In this document: one piece after another, positions 1-7,127 of the stretch
How positions within the stretch are numbered: the first letter of the stretch is position 1
Layout: every line of letters starts with the position of its first letter
Assembly (NCBI GenBank): GCA_016206875.1
Contig: JACQQR010000274.1
Coordinates: 1-13,570, forward strand
Length of the DNA stretch: 13,570 bases
Source of the DNA: Candidatus Omnitrophota bacterium
GTDB lineage: Bacteria > Omnitrophota > Omnitrophia > Omnitrophales > JACROU01
Direction: 5' to 3'
Notes under the pieces: generated by a model
The model's database searches: none
What the model was told of the DNA's origin: nothing
What the model saw: only the letters and a program-made list of their open reading frames with translations
Position numbers and translations under genes: made by a program

Positions 1-1
1 T

Positions 2-3000
2 AAAGAATTAATGATGCCGGAACGCCTGGGCTCGACTCTTGAGCAAAGCGCTGAAACCGTAGACCTGCCCAAAGTAACTGTTACGGGGGATTCTCTGGCC
101 ACGCCGGCGCAATTCACCGAGTTTATGCTTCGCCTAGCCACAGAGGGCACGGCCGGGCTCCTTCGCCAAAGGGGCGAGAGATATCTCCCGGATGCGGTGC
201 TTGCGACGCTCAACCGGCGTTTGCGCGAGCGCCTGGCGCGCGGCGGGCGCGGCGGAATTCAGCTGGAAGCCATGGACCCGCTTCCGGACGGAGGCAGCCG
301 GTTTCTGTTCGAAGTAGAAGGGCCTCGAGCGCCTTTTTGGATCCGCACGTCTGCTAAGCCCAATGTGCCCACCTCACTTTCCGCGCCTTCTCCGGCGCTG
401 GCAAACAGTTTGGGCGCAAAAAAAGTGCTGACTCGAGAGCCGGTAAAGTTAGCAATCAACTTGGGTGCGCCGGATTATGAAGTATTGCACGATATGGATT
501 CCAGCTCTCCAACCTATGGTAGTGGTAGTGACATTCAAAAGAGAGTGCCGCTACGTTCCAACTTTGATACAAAAAGGAATTTGACTCATCTGACTGAACA
601 CAATCGAATTCTAGACGCGTTTCTGCGAAGTCTTGTGGGCGATCCGAATATTCAATTGACAGACATTTTTGGCGTAGGCGATCCCAACCGCCTTTATCAA
701 TACATTCGCGGAAACACACATCACGGAAAGTTTCCGGGTGAAGTGAAATATGTGATACAAAACGGCCAGCACAAATTGTTTATTAACGGTAGAGAAATAC
801 GCCTGCACATGGAAGTCGTTTCGGCGGCTTTATTGGAGATAACCGGAATAGAAGCACTGGTGGATATGACAGATTTGCGAAACACGGGTGGCACACAAGA
901 GACTCAGCAACAAAGGCTCAATAGATTGTGGCAATCGAGGCCATTAAAAAGAATTTTTGTAGTGAATCCCAATGAAGATCCAAGAAAAGGCACTCTTGCT
1001 GTAGTTCCTGGATTAAACGATAAGGCTGCACTTGCCCGAGAAGGACAAGTCATCCAATATGTGGCGACGCCTGTAACGCAAGGCGCGGCTCTCGTGATTC
1101 AAACGCTGGCCGATTCTGACCTTGGCAGTCAAATTAACTATATTGCCAAGGTGACGGAGCGGGGTCCTACCGAGCAAGGCGACCGGGAATTACATTTCAA
1201 GACAGGCCATGGCATTGGTTCGGCTATTTACGGGTTCTTTCCCCAATACACTCCCAACACTGTTGTTTCTACAGCAGATGGAGGAAGACAATTACGGGAA
1301 GTTGAAAGACCCGCGGATATTTTTGATGCGCCCATCAAGGGCGCGGCTTTATTGGATGTGATTCTGGAATTAGATGAAGACGCGCCTATTTTAAAGGCAT
1401 TTAAGCTTCACCTAAAAGAAGTAAAACGCAGGCAGGATGCCAAAGAACTGCTGGATGAGGATGAAGTTAAGGAAGCAATCAAACAATTTTACACAAGAAT
1501 CAATCGATATTTTGAAGGAGCTGCCAAAGAGAAATTAGCCGGAATTCTTCGTTATGGCGCAAAAAGCGAACAGCTTAATTCTCTTTATTTGGCGGGAGAG
1601 GAAGCCTTGGTGGTACTCGATGAAGATCGCACCAATATCAGCTCCGGAGGCCAGCTTTCGCTCACATTCTGGGTCAATGATTTAGGCCAAGGGGCCCATC
1701 TGGCTTCGCTTGTATCCAGCGCCGCGTCCATAGATCAAAAGCCAACGGAAGCAGAACTAGCCGGACTCAATCAATCTTTTAACCCGGAACAAGGCCGTCC
1801 GGACACCAATGTGATTCCCGAAACCCGAAAAAAACGATTCCGGAATTTTACTGAAGGCAATAAAAAAGTGAGATTCGGCATTCAAGGGGGAAGAGGCCGG
1901 ATTGGCAAAGGCCTGCTTCGGCTTCTGTATGATAATCCAAATTATGAACTAGTTTTTTTGAATGGCGTGGCTGATTTGAAAACTTTAGTGCAGCAATTAA
2001 AAGTGGATGAAGTGCATGGGCCTTATCCTTTTATTCCGGAAGCACTCGAAGAGACAATAGAAGTGCGCAAGACTGTGCCTGGAACAGAAGAGGAAAAAAT
2101 CGAAAAAATTACATCCAAATATCTCCTATTGCGGGATAAAGAAACTGGTGAGATTCGTTATAAAATTCCTGCTTACGATGTCAGACAAAAGGGAAAAGAC
2201 GAAAAAGCTATAGAAGCATTTGAAGAAGATTTGGTGGACAAAATACAGCGTTTAGATGTTGAGGTGGTGTTCAATGCAACCGGTGGAGATATGCACCGGG
2301 CTACTTCGCTCAACCATGCTCTTGCGAAAGCGGGAGTAAAAAGAGTTGTTTTAACAGCCCCTATTAAATTGCCTAAGGAAATGAAAAAAGAAGAGTGGCA
2401 GACAACCACCGTTGTTTATGGAATTAATGAAGCGGAAATAAAGAAAGAATTGGACGAGGCCAGAAGAAGAAATACCGCAGCGTTTATTTCTGCCGCTTCT
2501 TGTACAACCAACGGCATTGGCCCTGCTGTGAATGAATCTTTAATCCATCTTGCACTCGATGTAGAAGAAAACCGCCTTTCATTAGTTGATATATTTTTTG
2601 TGACAGAGCATGGATTTACTCCAAGCCAAGGCAGCTTGTTCGGGGCCCCGAAGGCCGGCAAAGAACTTCGCACTGCCAGCGGCCCGGATGTCTATGCCGC
2701 GCCTGAAAAAACAGGCGCCAATAAGGCCTTTGTTTTGGCCGCGCCCCGGTTGAAAGGAAAGATGGAGGGTGAATCCCGCCGTGTTGCCAATGCCGATGGC
2801 TCGTTAGTTTGGTCTTCATTTCGATTGAAACTGAACCAAAATGGCCAACTGCCCACCGTAGAGGAAGTGAACGCATTCTTCAAGGAATTGGCGGAACAAA
2901 AATTTCCGGGGATTTTTGGCTACGATGTAATCACCAATACTTCGCAGCTTCTTGGCCGTCCGGAATCTTCGATTTTTGACCCCAGCCAGACTCGTGTGGA

Positions 3001-6000
3001 AGTAGGGCCGGGCGGAGAGATTGCCACGATTACGATTGGCCAATGGTATGACAATGAAATGGGATATACGCATCGTGTGGTGGATGTCGACGAGTATGCG
3101 GCCATGGTGGAGCGAGGCATAGACCCTGAGGCGGGCAAAGAAAAACCTGTTCCCGGACTCACGGCGGTAAAACTTCCTGGGCAGCCCTATTTATTGCCGG
3201 GCTCAGAAGAAATCGGGCGGATTCTTGAGAATATTAAAGCCAGGCAAAGAAATTTAATTCGCCCGCAAGATCTCAAGCCGGTCTTGTCTCCCCTGGATCG
3301 TTTAGAGCCGGCCTATTTATCGAAAGATGAAAAAAAGAACTTGGAGTTTTGGAAAGAATTTTTAAAAGCGAAATTTGAAAACGGAGGCACTGCGAAACCC
3401 TTTACAAGTTTGCATCACGTGGGCCGGGTGATTCAACAAATCGCAATGTATCAGGTAGCGGGCGAAGCTTCTTCATTTGTCGATGACAAGGGGAATCATT
3501 ATTTTTTGATTCCCGAATACGATCCCGAAACACAAATTTTGAATGTGTATATTCCGGAAAAGTTTTGGGCAAAAATAGAAAGTAACCGGGAATATCCCAA
3601 TGCCGCGCTTCAATTGCTTTTACTGGGGTTTTTGCAAGAGGCAGTAGGAGTTTCTTATGTTGAGGCTTTGTTTGTTTTAGGCAGTTACAATTCAGAGCAA
3701 AGGCAGAGAGAGGCCGGAGGGGAAGTCATCCTCCCCGATTTATTTTGTTTTCTCCTTTCAGAGATGAGGGAAAGGGTTTTAAGCGCATGGGATGAGTTAG
3801 CCAGGAAATATTTAAACTCCCTTTTGCAATCGCACATTGATTTCAAGCTTTCCCGAGATGTGCTGGAAAAATTGCTGCGTCAGAATAGAACGGATGAAGA
3901 AATTGCCGCATTAAAAAACCATCTCACTCTTATGGCATTGCAAATCAACAGTTTTATCCAGGCGCCTTTCAATGCTGGGGACGTATCCTCTTCCAAGTCT
4001 CTATCCACTAAGAAATTCAGGAGAGATTTGCTCCAGCCTACGGATCCCGATCCACAAGCTGTCGAGGATGGCGAAAACCGGTCCAGAATCGCAGCTCTTG
4101 GCGCTGTGCTGCCGTTAGTTTTGGGTGGATTCAGGGGTGTGGGTCGTCATGTTACAGACAGAGAAGCGCTGGGAAAATTAGCGAGTTTATTGGCGGGAAA
4201 GGGCGTTCGTGAGGCATTGGGACAACTCATGGGTACCTCTATTCTTACGAGTTTGGGTGGATCGGTACGGACGCGCATTCAATTAGAACCGGGGACTGAA
4301 ATCGTATGCCCGGAGGGCGCCGGAAAAACGTTCTTTTTGATTAATCCGTTAGAAGGCGCGGACAATCTATTTGAGGATGAACCGGGCGCCGACGTAGTTG
4401 CCATCAACAGTGAACACGAAGCAGCTTTAGGCGGTAAATTCCCGCGCATGTATGTGAATGCCTTCTTGGGCAGTTTCAATGGATTAAATGATGAAGAGAG
4501 AATGGCAGCCCGTGAAGCGCTCAGGCAAAACCCTATGGATCCGGATGCGGAATCTGTGGAGCTTGTCAAAAGATGGGCGGGTATCAACAAAAGAAGTTCT
4601 ATGGCTAATGTCGTGGTGCATATTCTGGATACCAAAGGAGGAAGACGGCATGAAGCAGAAAGAATCGCGCAACTAGAAGCATTTGCCAAGACTGAGGAAG
4701 GACGAGGATTGGAAATTGTCCGTATTCCGTACGGCACATTGCGTCATGCCCAACAAGCGGTTTGGGGGGATGCGGGCATCATGGAGAAACTCCATATTTT
4801 CCTCAGCACTTCGGGGGCGGCGGAAGTGCTGACCCCGATGATCCTGGCCGGAAGACAAACGTCTTACGGCACATTCCGGCTGATGTCTCGTGCCGGTTTG
4901 TACAATGCAGAAAATGTTCGTCCGGAAAATGCATACAAATTTAGTTCTGAAGAGCAAGACGAAATAAAAAGACTCAGGCCGGAAGATTGGGAATATTTAA
5001 TTCCTCAGAGCGGTGAAACACGTCCCCAAAAACTTTTCACATTAGAGGATATTCGGGGAAATTATGAAGCCGCCATTATCTCTATTACCCCAAACCCGTT
5101 TTTCGATTCGCCGGGTATTGAGAAAACTCGTGAAGCAACCTACCAGATTCCTATCGTGCGCATCAAAAGAACAGGACCCGACGAATTATTCCGGTGGGTA
5201 GAAGTGTTGCAAGTTACTGTGGATGCGGTAGGGGGCATGAGTTGGGGAGTGATTTCATCCGAACCACCCAAGCAGGTGGAAGGAAGTTCTTTGGGCCGGG
5301 CCCGCGAACTTCTTCGCGGCCAGGGCCGCGGGCTTGAAGCAGTTCTGGGCACAATCAAACAATTGTCCGGCGGAGTCGCAGGCAATGAGCTGGGGGCGCT
5401 CCGATTGGCAATTGTAAGTTCTGTGCTCGGCACGGAGGCCTATGCCCAGGAAATTGAGAGCATTGAAGAAACGCGCAAGGCCCACGACGCGTATGTCCGG
5501 GGTTTAAGCGCAGGGCTGTACCGGAACACTTATGGCGTGCGCGCGGGTTTCAGTGTTGTCGCTCTTTCTTTGGAGAATGTATCAGGGCCGGCGCTGGAGC
5601 GGCGCGTGATTTCAAATCCGCACTCAGTGACTATCATTGCCGTTCCTTCCCGAAAATTACAAGAGGTTCAAAATCAACTTCGCCGCAAATTTGGAAGGCA
5701 GATGAATCGGGTGCTGTTGGCGCCTATAGTTGGTGGGAACGCCGGAAAAGCGATAGAGAAGGCTTTAGCTGGCGCTGAGCTTATCCATACGGCCCGCTCG
5801 TTGAAACCGGAAATGACCCGGACTTTTCTGGAGCGGCACACAACAATTTTTGCGCCGGTTGGAGTGCTGGAAGAAGTGCGAAGTTTCGGCTTAGCTTCCC
5901 GGCTGGTGGCAGGGGATGCCCAAGGTGTTTTGGCCCGCAAATTGAATGAAGCTGGCATTCATCCGGCCCAATTCAATCAATTAGGAAATACAATGGCTGC

Positions 6001-6175
6001 CCGAATGGCTCAAACTGGCGGCTTTGACGGGCTCGAAGAAGAGTTAAAATCCGGCTGGACCCGTTCGCGCTTCAATCATTGGATTTATGTAGACGACGCC
6101 AATGCGCTTGCGGCGGCCAGCGAACAACTTTCCAGAGACTTGGCCCAATTCCTCGCAATCGCCAAGGCGGCATAA
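2..6175 (+). CDS. Giant multidomain protein with GAPDH domain and GlpX-like (class II FBPase) domain, 5' end not resolved
   Basis: The first in-frame ATG is at 11, giving 2054 residues (numbering from there), but the frame is open to the window edge, and no good ribosome site or signal peptide marks that ATG, so the true start probably lies upstream. Residues about 618-1035 are a full-length GAPDH domain: Rossmann GRGRIGK near 625, catalytic Cys831 in SCTTN, a His867 matching the catalytic His (TEHGFT), and the WYDNE..Y..RVVD signature from Trp1012. The domain is longer than the usual 335 residues because of a charged insertion after DEVHG. Residues about 1430-1730 resemble GlpX: INPLEG (1444-1449), MYVNAFLG, and an SGAAE segment with Glu1605. 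Residues 1-617, 1040-1420 and 1765-2054 are unrecognised. Short SLG motifs occur at 133, 1414 and 1758. What is visible is an enzyme-domain fusion; activity is inferred. The GAPDH call is firm, the GlpX call good, the overall role unknown. Confidence 0.88.
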   Translation, partial: KELMMPERLGSTLEQSAETVDLPKVTVTGDSLATPAQFTEFMLRLATEGTAGLLRQRGERYLPDAVLATLNRRLRERLARGGRGGIQLEAMDPLPDGGSRFLFEVEGPRAPFWIRTSAKPNVPTSLSAPSPALANSLGAKKVLTREPVKLAINLGAPDYEVLHDMDSSSPTYGSGSDIQKRVPLRSNFDTKRNLTHLTEHNRILDAFLRSLVGDPNIQLTDIFGVGDPNRLYQYIRGNTHHGKFPGEVKYVIQNGQHKLFINGREIRLHMEVVSAALLEITGIEALVDMTDLRNTGGTQETQQQRLNRLWQSRPLKRIFVVNPNEDPRKGTLAVVPGLNDKAALAREGQVIQYVATPVTQGAALVIQTLADSDLGSQINYIAKVTERGPTEQGDRELHFKTGHGIGSAIYGFFPQYTPNTVVSTADGGRQLREVERPADIFDAPIKGAALLDVILELDEDAPILKAFKLHLKEVKRRQDAKELLDEDEVKEAIKQFYTRINRYFEGAAKEKLAGILRYGAKSEQLNSLYLAGEEALVVLDEDRTNISSGGQLSLTFWVNDLGQGAHLASLVSSAASIDQKPTEAELAGLNQSFNPEQGRPDTNVIPETRKKRFRNFTEGNKKVRFGIQGGRGRIGKGLLRLLYDNPNYELVFLNGVADLKTLVQQLKVDEVHGPYPFIPEALEETIEVRKTVPGTEEEKIEKITSKYLLLRDKETGEIRYKIPAYDVRQKGKDEKAIEAFEEDLVDKIQRLDVEVVFNATGGDMHRATSLNHALAKAGVKRVVLTAPIKLPKEMKKEEWQTTTVVYGINEAEIKKELDEARRRNTAAFISAASCTTNGIGPAVNESLIHLALDVEENRLSLVDIFFVTEHGFTPSQGSLFGAPKAGKELRTASGPDVYAAPEKTGANKAFVLAAPRLKGKMEGESRRVANADGSLVWSSFRLKLNQNGQLPTVEEVNAFFKELAEQKFPGIFGYDVITNTSQLLGRPESSIFDPSQTRVEVGPGGEIATITIGQWYDNEMGYTHRVVDVDEYAAMVERGIDPEAGKEKPVPGLTAVKLPGQPYLLPGSEEIGRILENIKARQRNLIRPQDLKPVLSPLDRLEPAYLSKDEKKNLEFWKEFLKAKFENGGTAKPFTSLHHVGRVIQQIAMYQVAGEASSFVDDKGNHYFLIPEYDPETQILNVYIPEKFWAKIESNREYPNAALQLLLLGFLQEAVGVSYVEALFVLGSYNSEQRQREAGGEVILPDLFCFLLSEMRERVLSAWDELARKYLNSLLQSHIDFKLSRDVLEKLLRQNRTDEEIAALKNHLTLMALQINSFIQAPFNAGDVSSSKSLSTKKFRRDLLQPTDPDPQAVEDGENRSRIAALGAVLPLVLGGFRGVGRHVTDREALGKLASLLAGKGVREALGQLMGTSILTSLGGSVRTRIQLEPGTEIVCPEGAGKTFFLINPLEGADNLFEDEPGADVVAINSEHEAALGGKFPRMYVNAFLGSFNGLNDEERMAAREALRQNPMDPDAESVELVKRWAGINKRSSMANVVVHILDTKGGRRHEAERIAQLEAFAKTEEGRGLEIVRIPYGTLRHAQQAVWGDAGIMEKLHIFLSTSGAAEVLTPMILAGRQTSYGTFRLMSRAGLYNAENVRPENAYKFSSEEQDEIKRLRPEDWEYLIPQSGETRPQKLFTLEDIRGNYEAAIISITPNPFFDSPGIEKTREATYQIPIVRIKRTGPDELFRWVEVLQVTVDAVGGMSWGVISSEPPKQVEGSSLGRARELLRGQGRGLEAVLGTIKQLSGGVAGNELGALRLAIVSSVLGTEAYAQEIESIEETRKAHDAYVRGLSAGLYRNTYGVRAGFSVVALSLENVSGPALERRVISNPHSVTIIAVPSRKLQEVQNQLRRKFGRQMNRVLLAPIVGGNAGKAIEKALAGAELIHTARSLKPEMTRTFLERHTTIFAPVGVLEEVRSFGLASRLVAGDAQGVLARKLNEAGIHPAQFNQLGNTMAARMAQTGGFDGLEEELKSGWTRSRFNHWIYVDDANALAAASEQLSRDLAQFLAIAKAA

Positions 6176-6254
6176 AGATTCCCCCCCTTTTTCCTTTTAG
6201 GGAGTTTTTTCTCAAATGCGAAAGAGAGAATGAAACAACTGCAGAACTCCAGTT

Positions 6255-6266
6255 TTTATGTATAAT
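6255..6266 (+). promoter_or_regulatory. Possible promoter (-10 TATAAT) for the small antitoxin-like gene
   Basis: A perfect TATAAT lies at 6261-6266, about 80 bases before the small ORF. No convincing -35 hexamer is seen at the usual spacing, so the call rests on the -10 alone. The rest of the gap between the giant gene and the small ORF (6176-6346) has C and T runs but no convincing terminator hairpin. Confidence 0.35.
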
Positions 6267-6346
6267 ACGTCCCAATAAAAGAGTGATTTGGGCTACAGGT
6301 TTTTCGCTCACCCTGTGATGGGTCGTGTCAGTACAAGGAGAGAGTG

Positions 6347-6565
6347 ATGGTTAAATTAGTTAATAACTTGAAATTCAGACAAATTTTTATTTTGGTTAAA
6401 CAGCTTTCTCGCCGGGATAAACTCAGGCTTCTTAAAGAGCTTGAGCAAGAAACATGGTCTGAAAAATTGGATAAAACCGTTTCTCGAATTCGCGATCGAG
6501 CTCAGGAAAATAAGATTACAGATTCAGATATTGACAAAATTGTTGAGGAAGTGCGTGTAGGTTAA
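6347..6565 (+). CDS. VapB-type antitoxin-like small protein, orphan
   Basis: A 72-residue protein. ATG 6347 is preferred over GTG 6344 because the Shine-Dalgarno AAGGAG (6335-6340) is six bases away from it. The sequence is charged and helical: an LVKQLSRRDKLRLLKELEQE segment, then ETW, then an acidic C-terminal helix ending KIVEEVRVG. Short proteins of this layout (a 'L..LS..dk..Ll..L..ETW' block and a 'I.d.DId..v.evR' tail) are commonly annotated as antitoxins paired with PIN-domain toxins whose gene usually starts at or overlapping the antitoxin stop. Here no PIN gene follows; a transposon-like unit begins 18 bases after the stop. It may be an orphan antitoxin, a remnant, or a small DNA-binding protein of another role. 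Assignment is by resemblance only. Confidence 0.6.
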   Translation: MVKLVNNLKFRQIFILVKQLSRRDKLRLLKELEQETWSEKLDKTVSRIRDRAQENKITDSDIDKIVEEVRVG

Positions 6566-6619
6566 TCAGAGTTTTCCTTGTAGGGTGCAAGAGCGCAAGT
6601 GCGGGATTTTCTGGTGTAT

Positions 6620-6647
6620 TGTCACCCCCGCGAAAGCGGGGGTCCAG
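6620..6647 (+). repeat. REP-like hairpin repeat, left copy
   Basis: A GTCA-headed palindrome whose core ACCCCCGC-GAAA-GCGGGGGT can form an 8-bp stem with a GAAA loop, ending in CCAG. It is identical, inverted, to 6982-7009; similarity continues inward with one mismatch to about 6655. Read through on the plus strand it encodes VTPAKAGVQ, the translated signature often seen when this widespread bacterial repeat family is called as coding. Confidence 0.85.
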
Positions 6648-6668
6648 CGACTTTGTCGGCGAACTGCT

Positions 6669-7007
6669 ATGAGAGAATATTACATTTACATATTGGCCAA
6701 CAGAAGAAATGGCACTCTTTATACCGGAGTTACTAATAATTTGTTGCGGCGCGTTAGGGAACATAAAGAAGGGTTGATCAAAGGCTTCACACAAAAATAC
6801 AAGATTAATAAACTTGTCTATTTTGAATCAGGTGAAGATGTCAGAGATGCCATTGAAGCCGAAAAGAAAATCAAGCATTGGAACCGTAAGTGGAAATTGG
6901 AATTGATTCAAAAAGAGAATCCTTATTGGAACGATTTGTATTGGGAGTTGGTAGGCGCCGATGAACCCCAAACCAAAGTCACTGGACCCCCGCTTTCGCG
7001 GGGGTGA
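6669..7007 (+). CDS. GIY-YIG domain nuclease-like protein
   Basis: A 112-residue single-domain GIY-YIG protein of the short, UvrC-N-terminal-like type. Visible landmarks are YYIYIL (4-9) in the GIY position, LYTGVT (17-22) in the YIG position, the Arg27-Arg28...His32 helix, and the AIEAEKKIKHWNRKWK block holding the catalytic-type Glu. ATG 6669 is chosen because family proteins begin with this M-x-x-Y-Y-I-Y pattern; the longer reading from GTG 6585 only translates the terminal repeat and hairpin. There is no clear ribosome site. The last residues, about GPPLSRG, are encoded by the right hairpin repeat, so the gene ends inside the element's own repeat. Family members are presumed metal-dependent DNA-cutting enzymes, often of unknown cellular role; here it is the sole cargo of a transposon-like unit and may process or benefit the repeats. 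Confidence 0.88.
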   Translation: MREYYIYILANRRNGTLYTGVTNNLLRRVREHKEGLIKGFTQKYKINKLVYFESGEDVRDAIEAEKKIKHWNRKWKLELIQKENPYWNDLYWELVGADEPQTKVTGPPLSRG

Positions 7008-7009
7008 CA
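6982..7009 (-). repeat. REP-like hairpin repeat, right copy (inverted)
   Basis: Exact reverse complement of the repeat at 6620-6647, closing the GIY-YIG cargo. It overlaps the last codons and stop of that gene, so the two hairpins and the gene are one physical package. Confidence 0.85.
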
Positions 7010-7057
7010 ACAAAACACATAGCAGCTATGCTCTTGCACCCTTCCTTGTATTATTTC

Positions 7058-7087
7058 TTGACCACCGGGGGAGCTGACCCTTATCAT
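7058..7087 (+). promoter_or_regulatory. Probable sigma70-type promoter of the 1006-residue protein gene
   Basis: TTGACC at 7058-7063 (five of six consensus bases) and TATCAT at 7082-7087 (five of six) are separated by 18 bases. The predicted transcript would start near 7094, leaving a leader of about 35 bases. The promoter lies just outside the transposon-like unit. Confidence 0.55.
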
Positions 7088-7097
7088 ACCGGTCAAA

Positions 7098-7117
7098 TTC
7101 CTTTGTACAGAAAGGAA
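7098..7117 (+). promoter_or_regulatory. Hairpin hiding the ribosome-binding site
   Basis: TTCCTTT (7098-7104) is exactly complementary to AAAGGAA (7111-7117) across a six-base loop. The right arm is the Shine-Dalgarno sequence for the following gene, so the fold would mask it. The stem is A/T-rich and only 7 bp. Confidence 0.4.
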
Positions 7118-7127
7118 CCCTCCATGT

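Larger units (their letters stand above)
6574..7050. mobile_element. Small transposon-like unit (TIR + 9-bp target duplication) carrying a GIY-YIG gene
   Basis: The unit proper is 6583-7041 (459 bp). It starts with GGGTGCAAGAGC (6583-6594) and ends with the exact reverse complement (7030-7041). Immediately outside, TTCCTTGTA occurs at 6574-6582 and again at 7042-7050, a perfect 9-bp direct repeat expected of a target-site duplication. Inside the ends are two copies, in opposite orientation, of a 28-bp palindromic repeat (6620-6647 and 6982-7009). The only gene is a GIY-YIG protein; there is no transposase, so movement was presumably driven in trans. With a 13-bp TIR the duplication would be read as 7 bp; the boundary is ambiguous by one base. 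Confidence 0.85.

Noticed and set aside
4279..4737. 152-residue antisense frame opposite the GlpX-like domain
   Set aside because: Ser/Ala-rich shadow of the coding strand, without start signals.
5315..5330. CGCGGCC-AG-GGCCGCG palindrome inside the giant gene
   Set aside because: It lies in a G+C-rich coding stretch, where short palindromes are expected; nothing else supports a function.
6176..6220. Terminator after the giant gene
   Set aside because: C and T runs are present, but no stem longer than about three G-C pairs can be drawn.
6585..7007. Longer GIY-YIG reading frame from GTG 6585 (140 residues)
   Set aside because: The first 28 residues only translate the terminal inverted repeat and hairpin (VTPAKAGV signature); family proteins start at the ATG at 6669.
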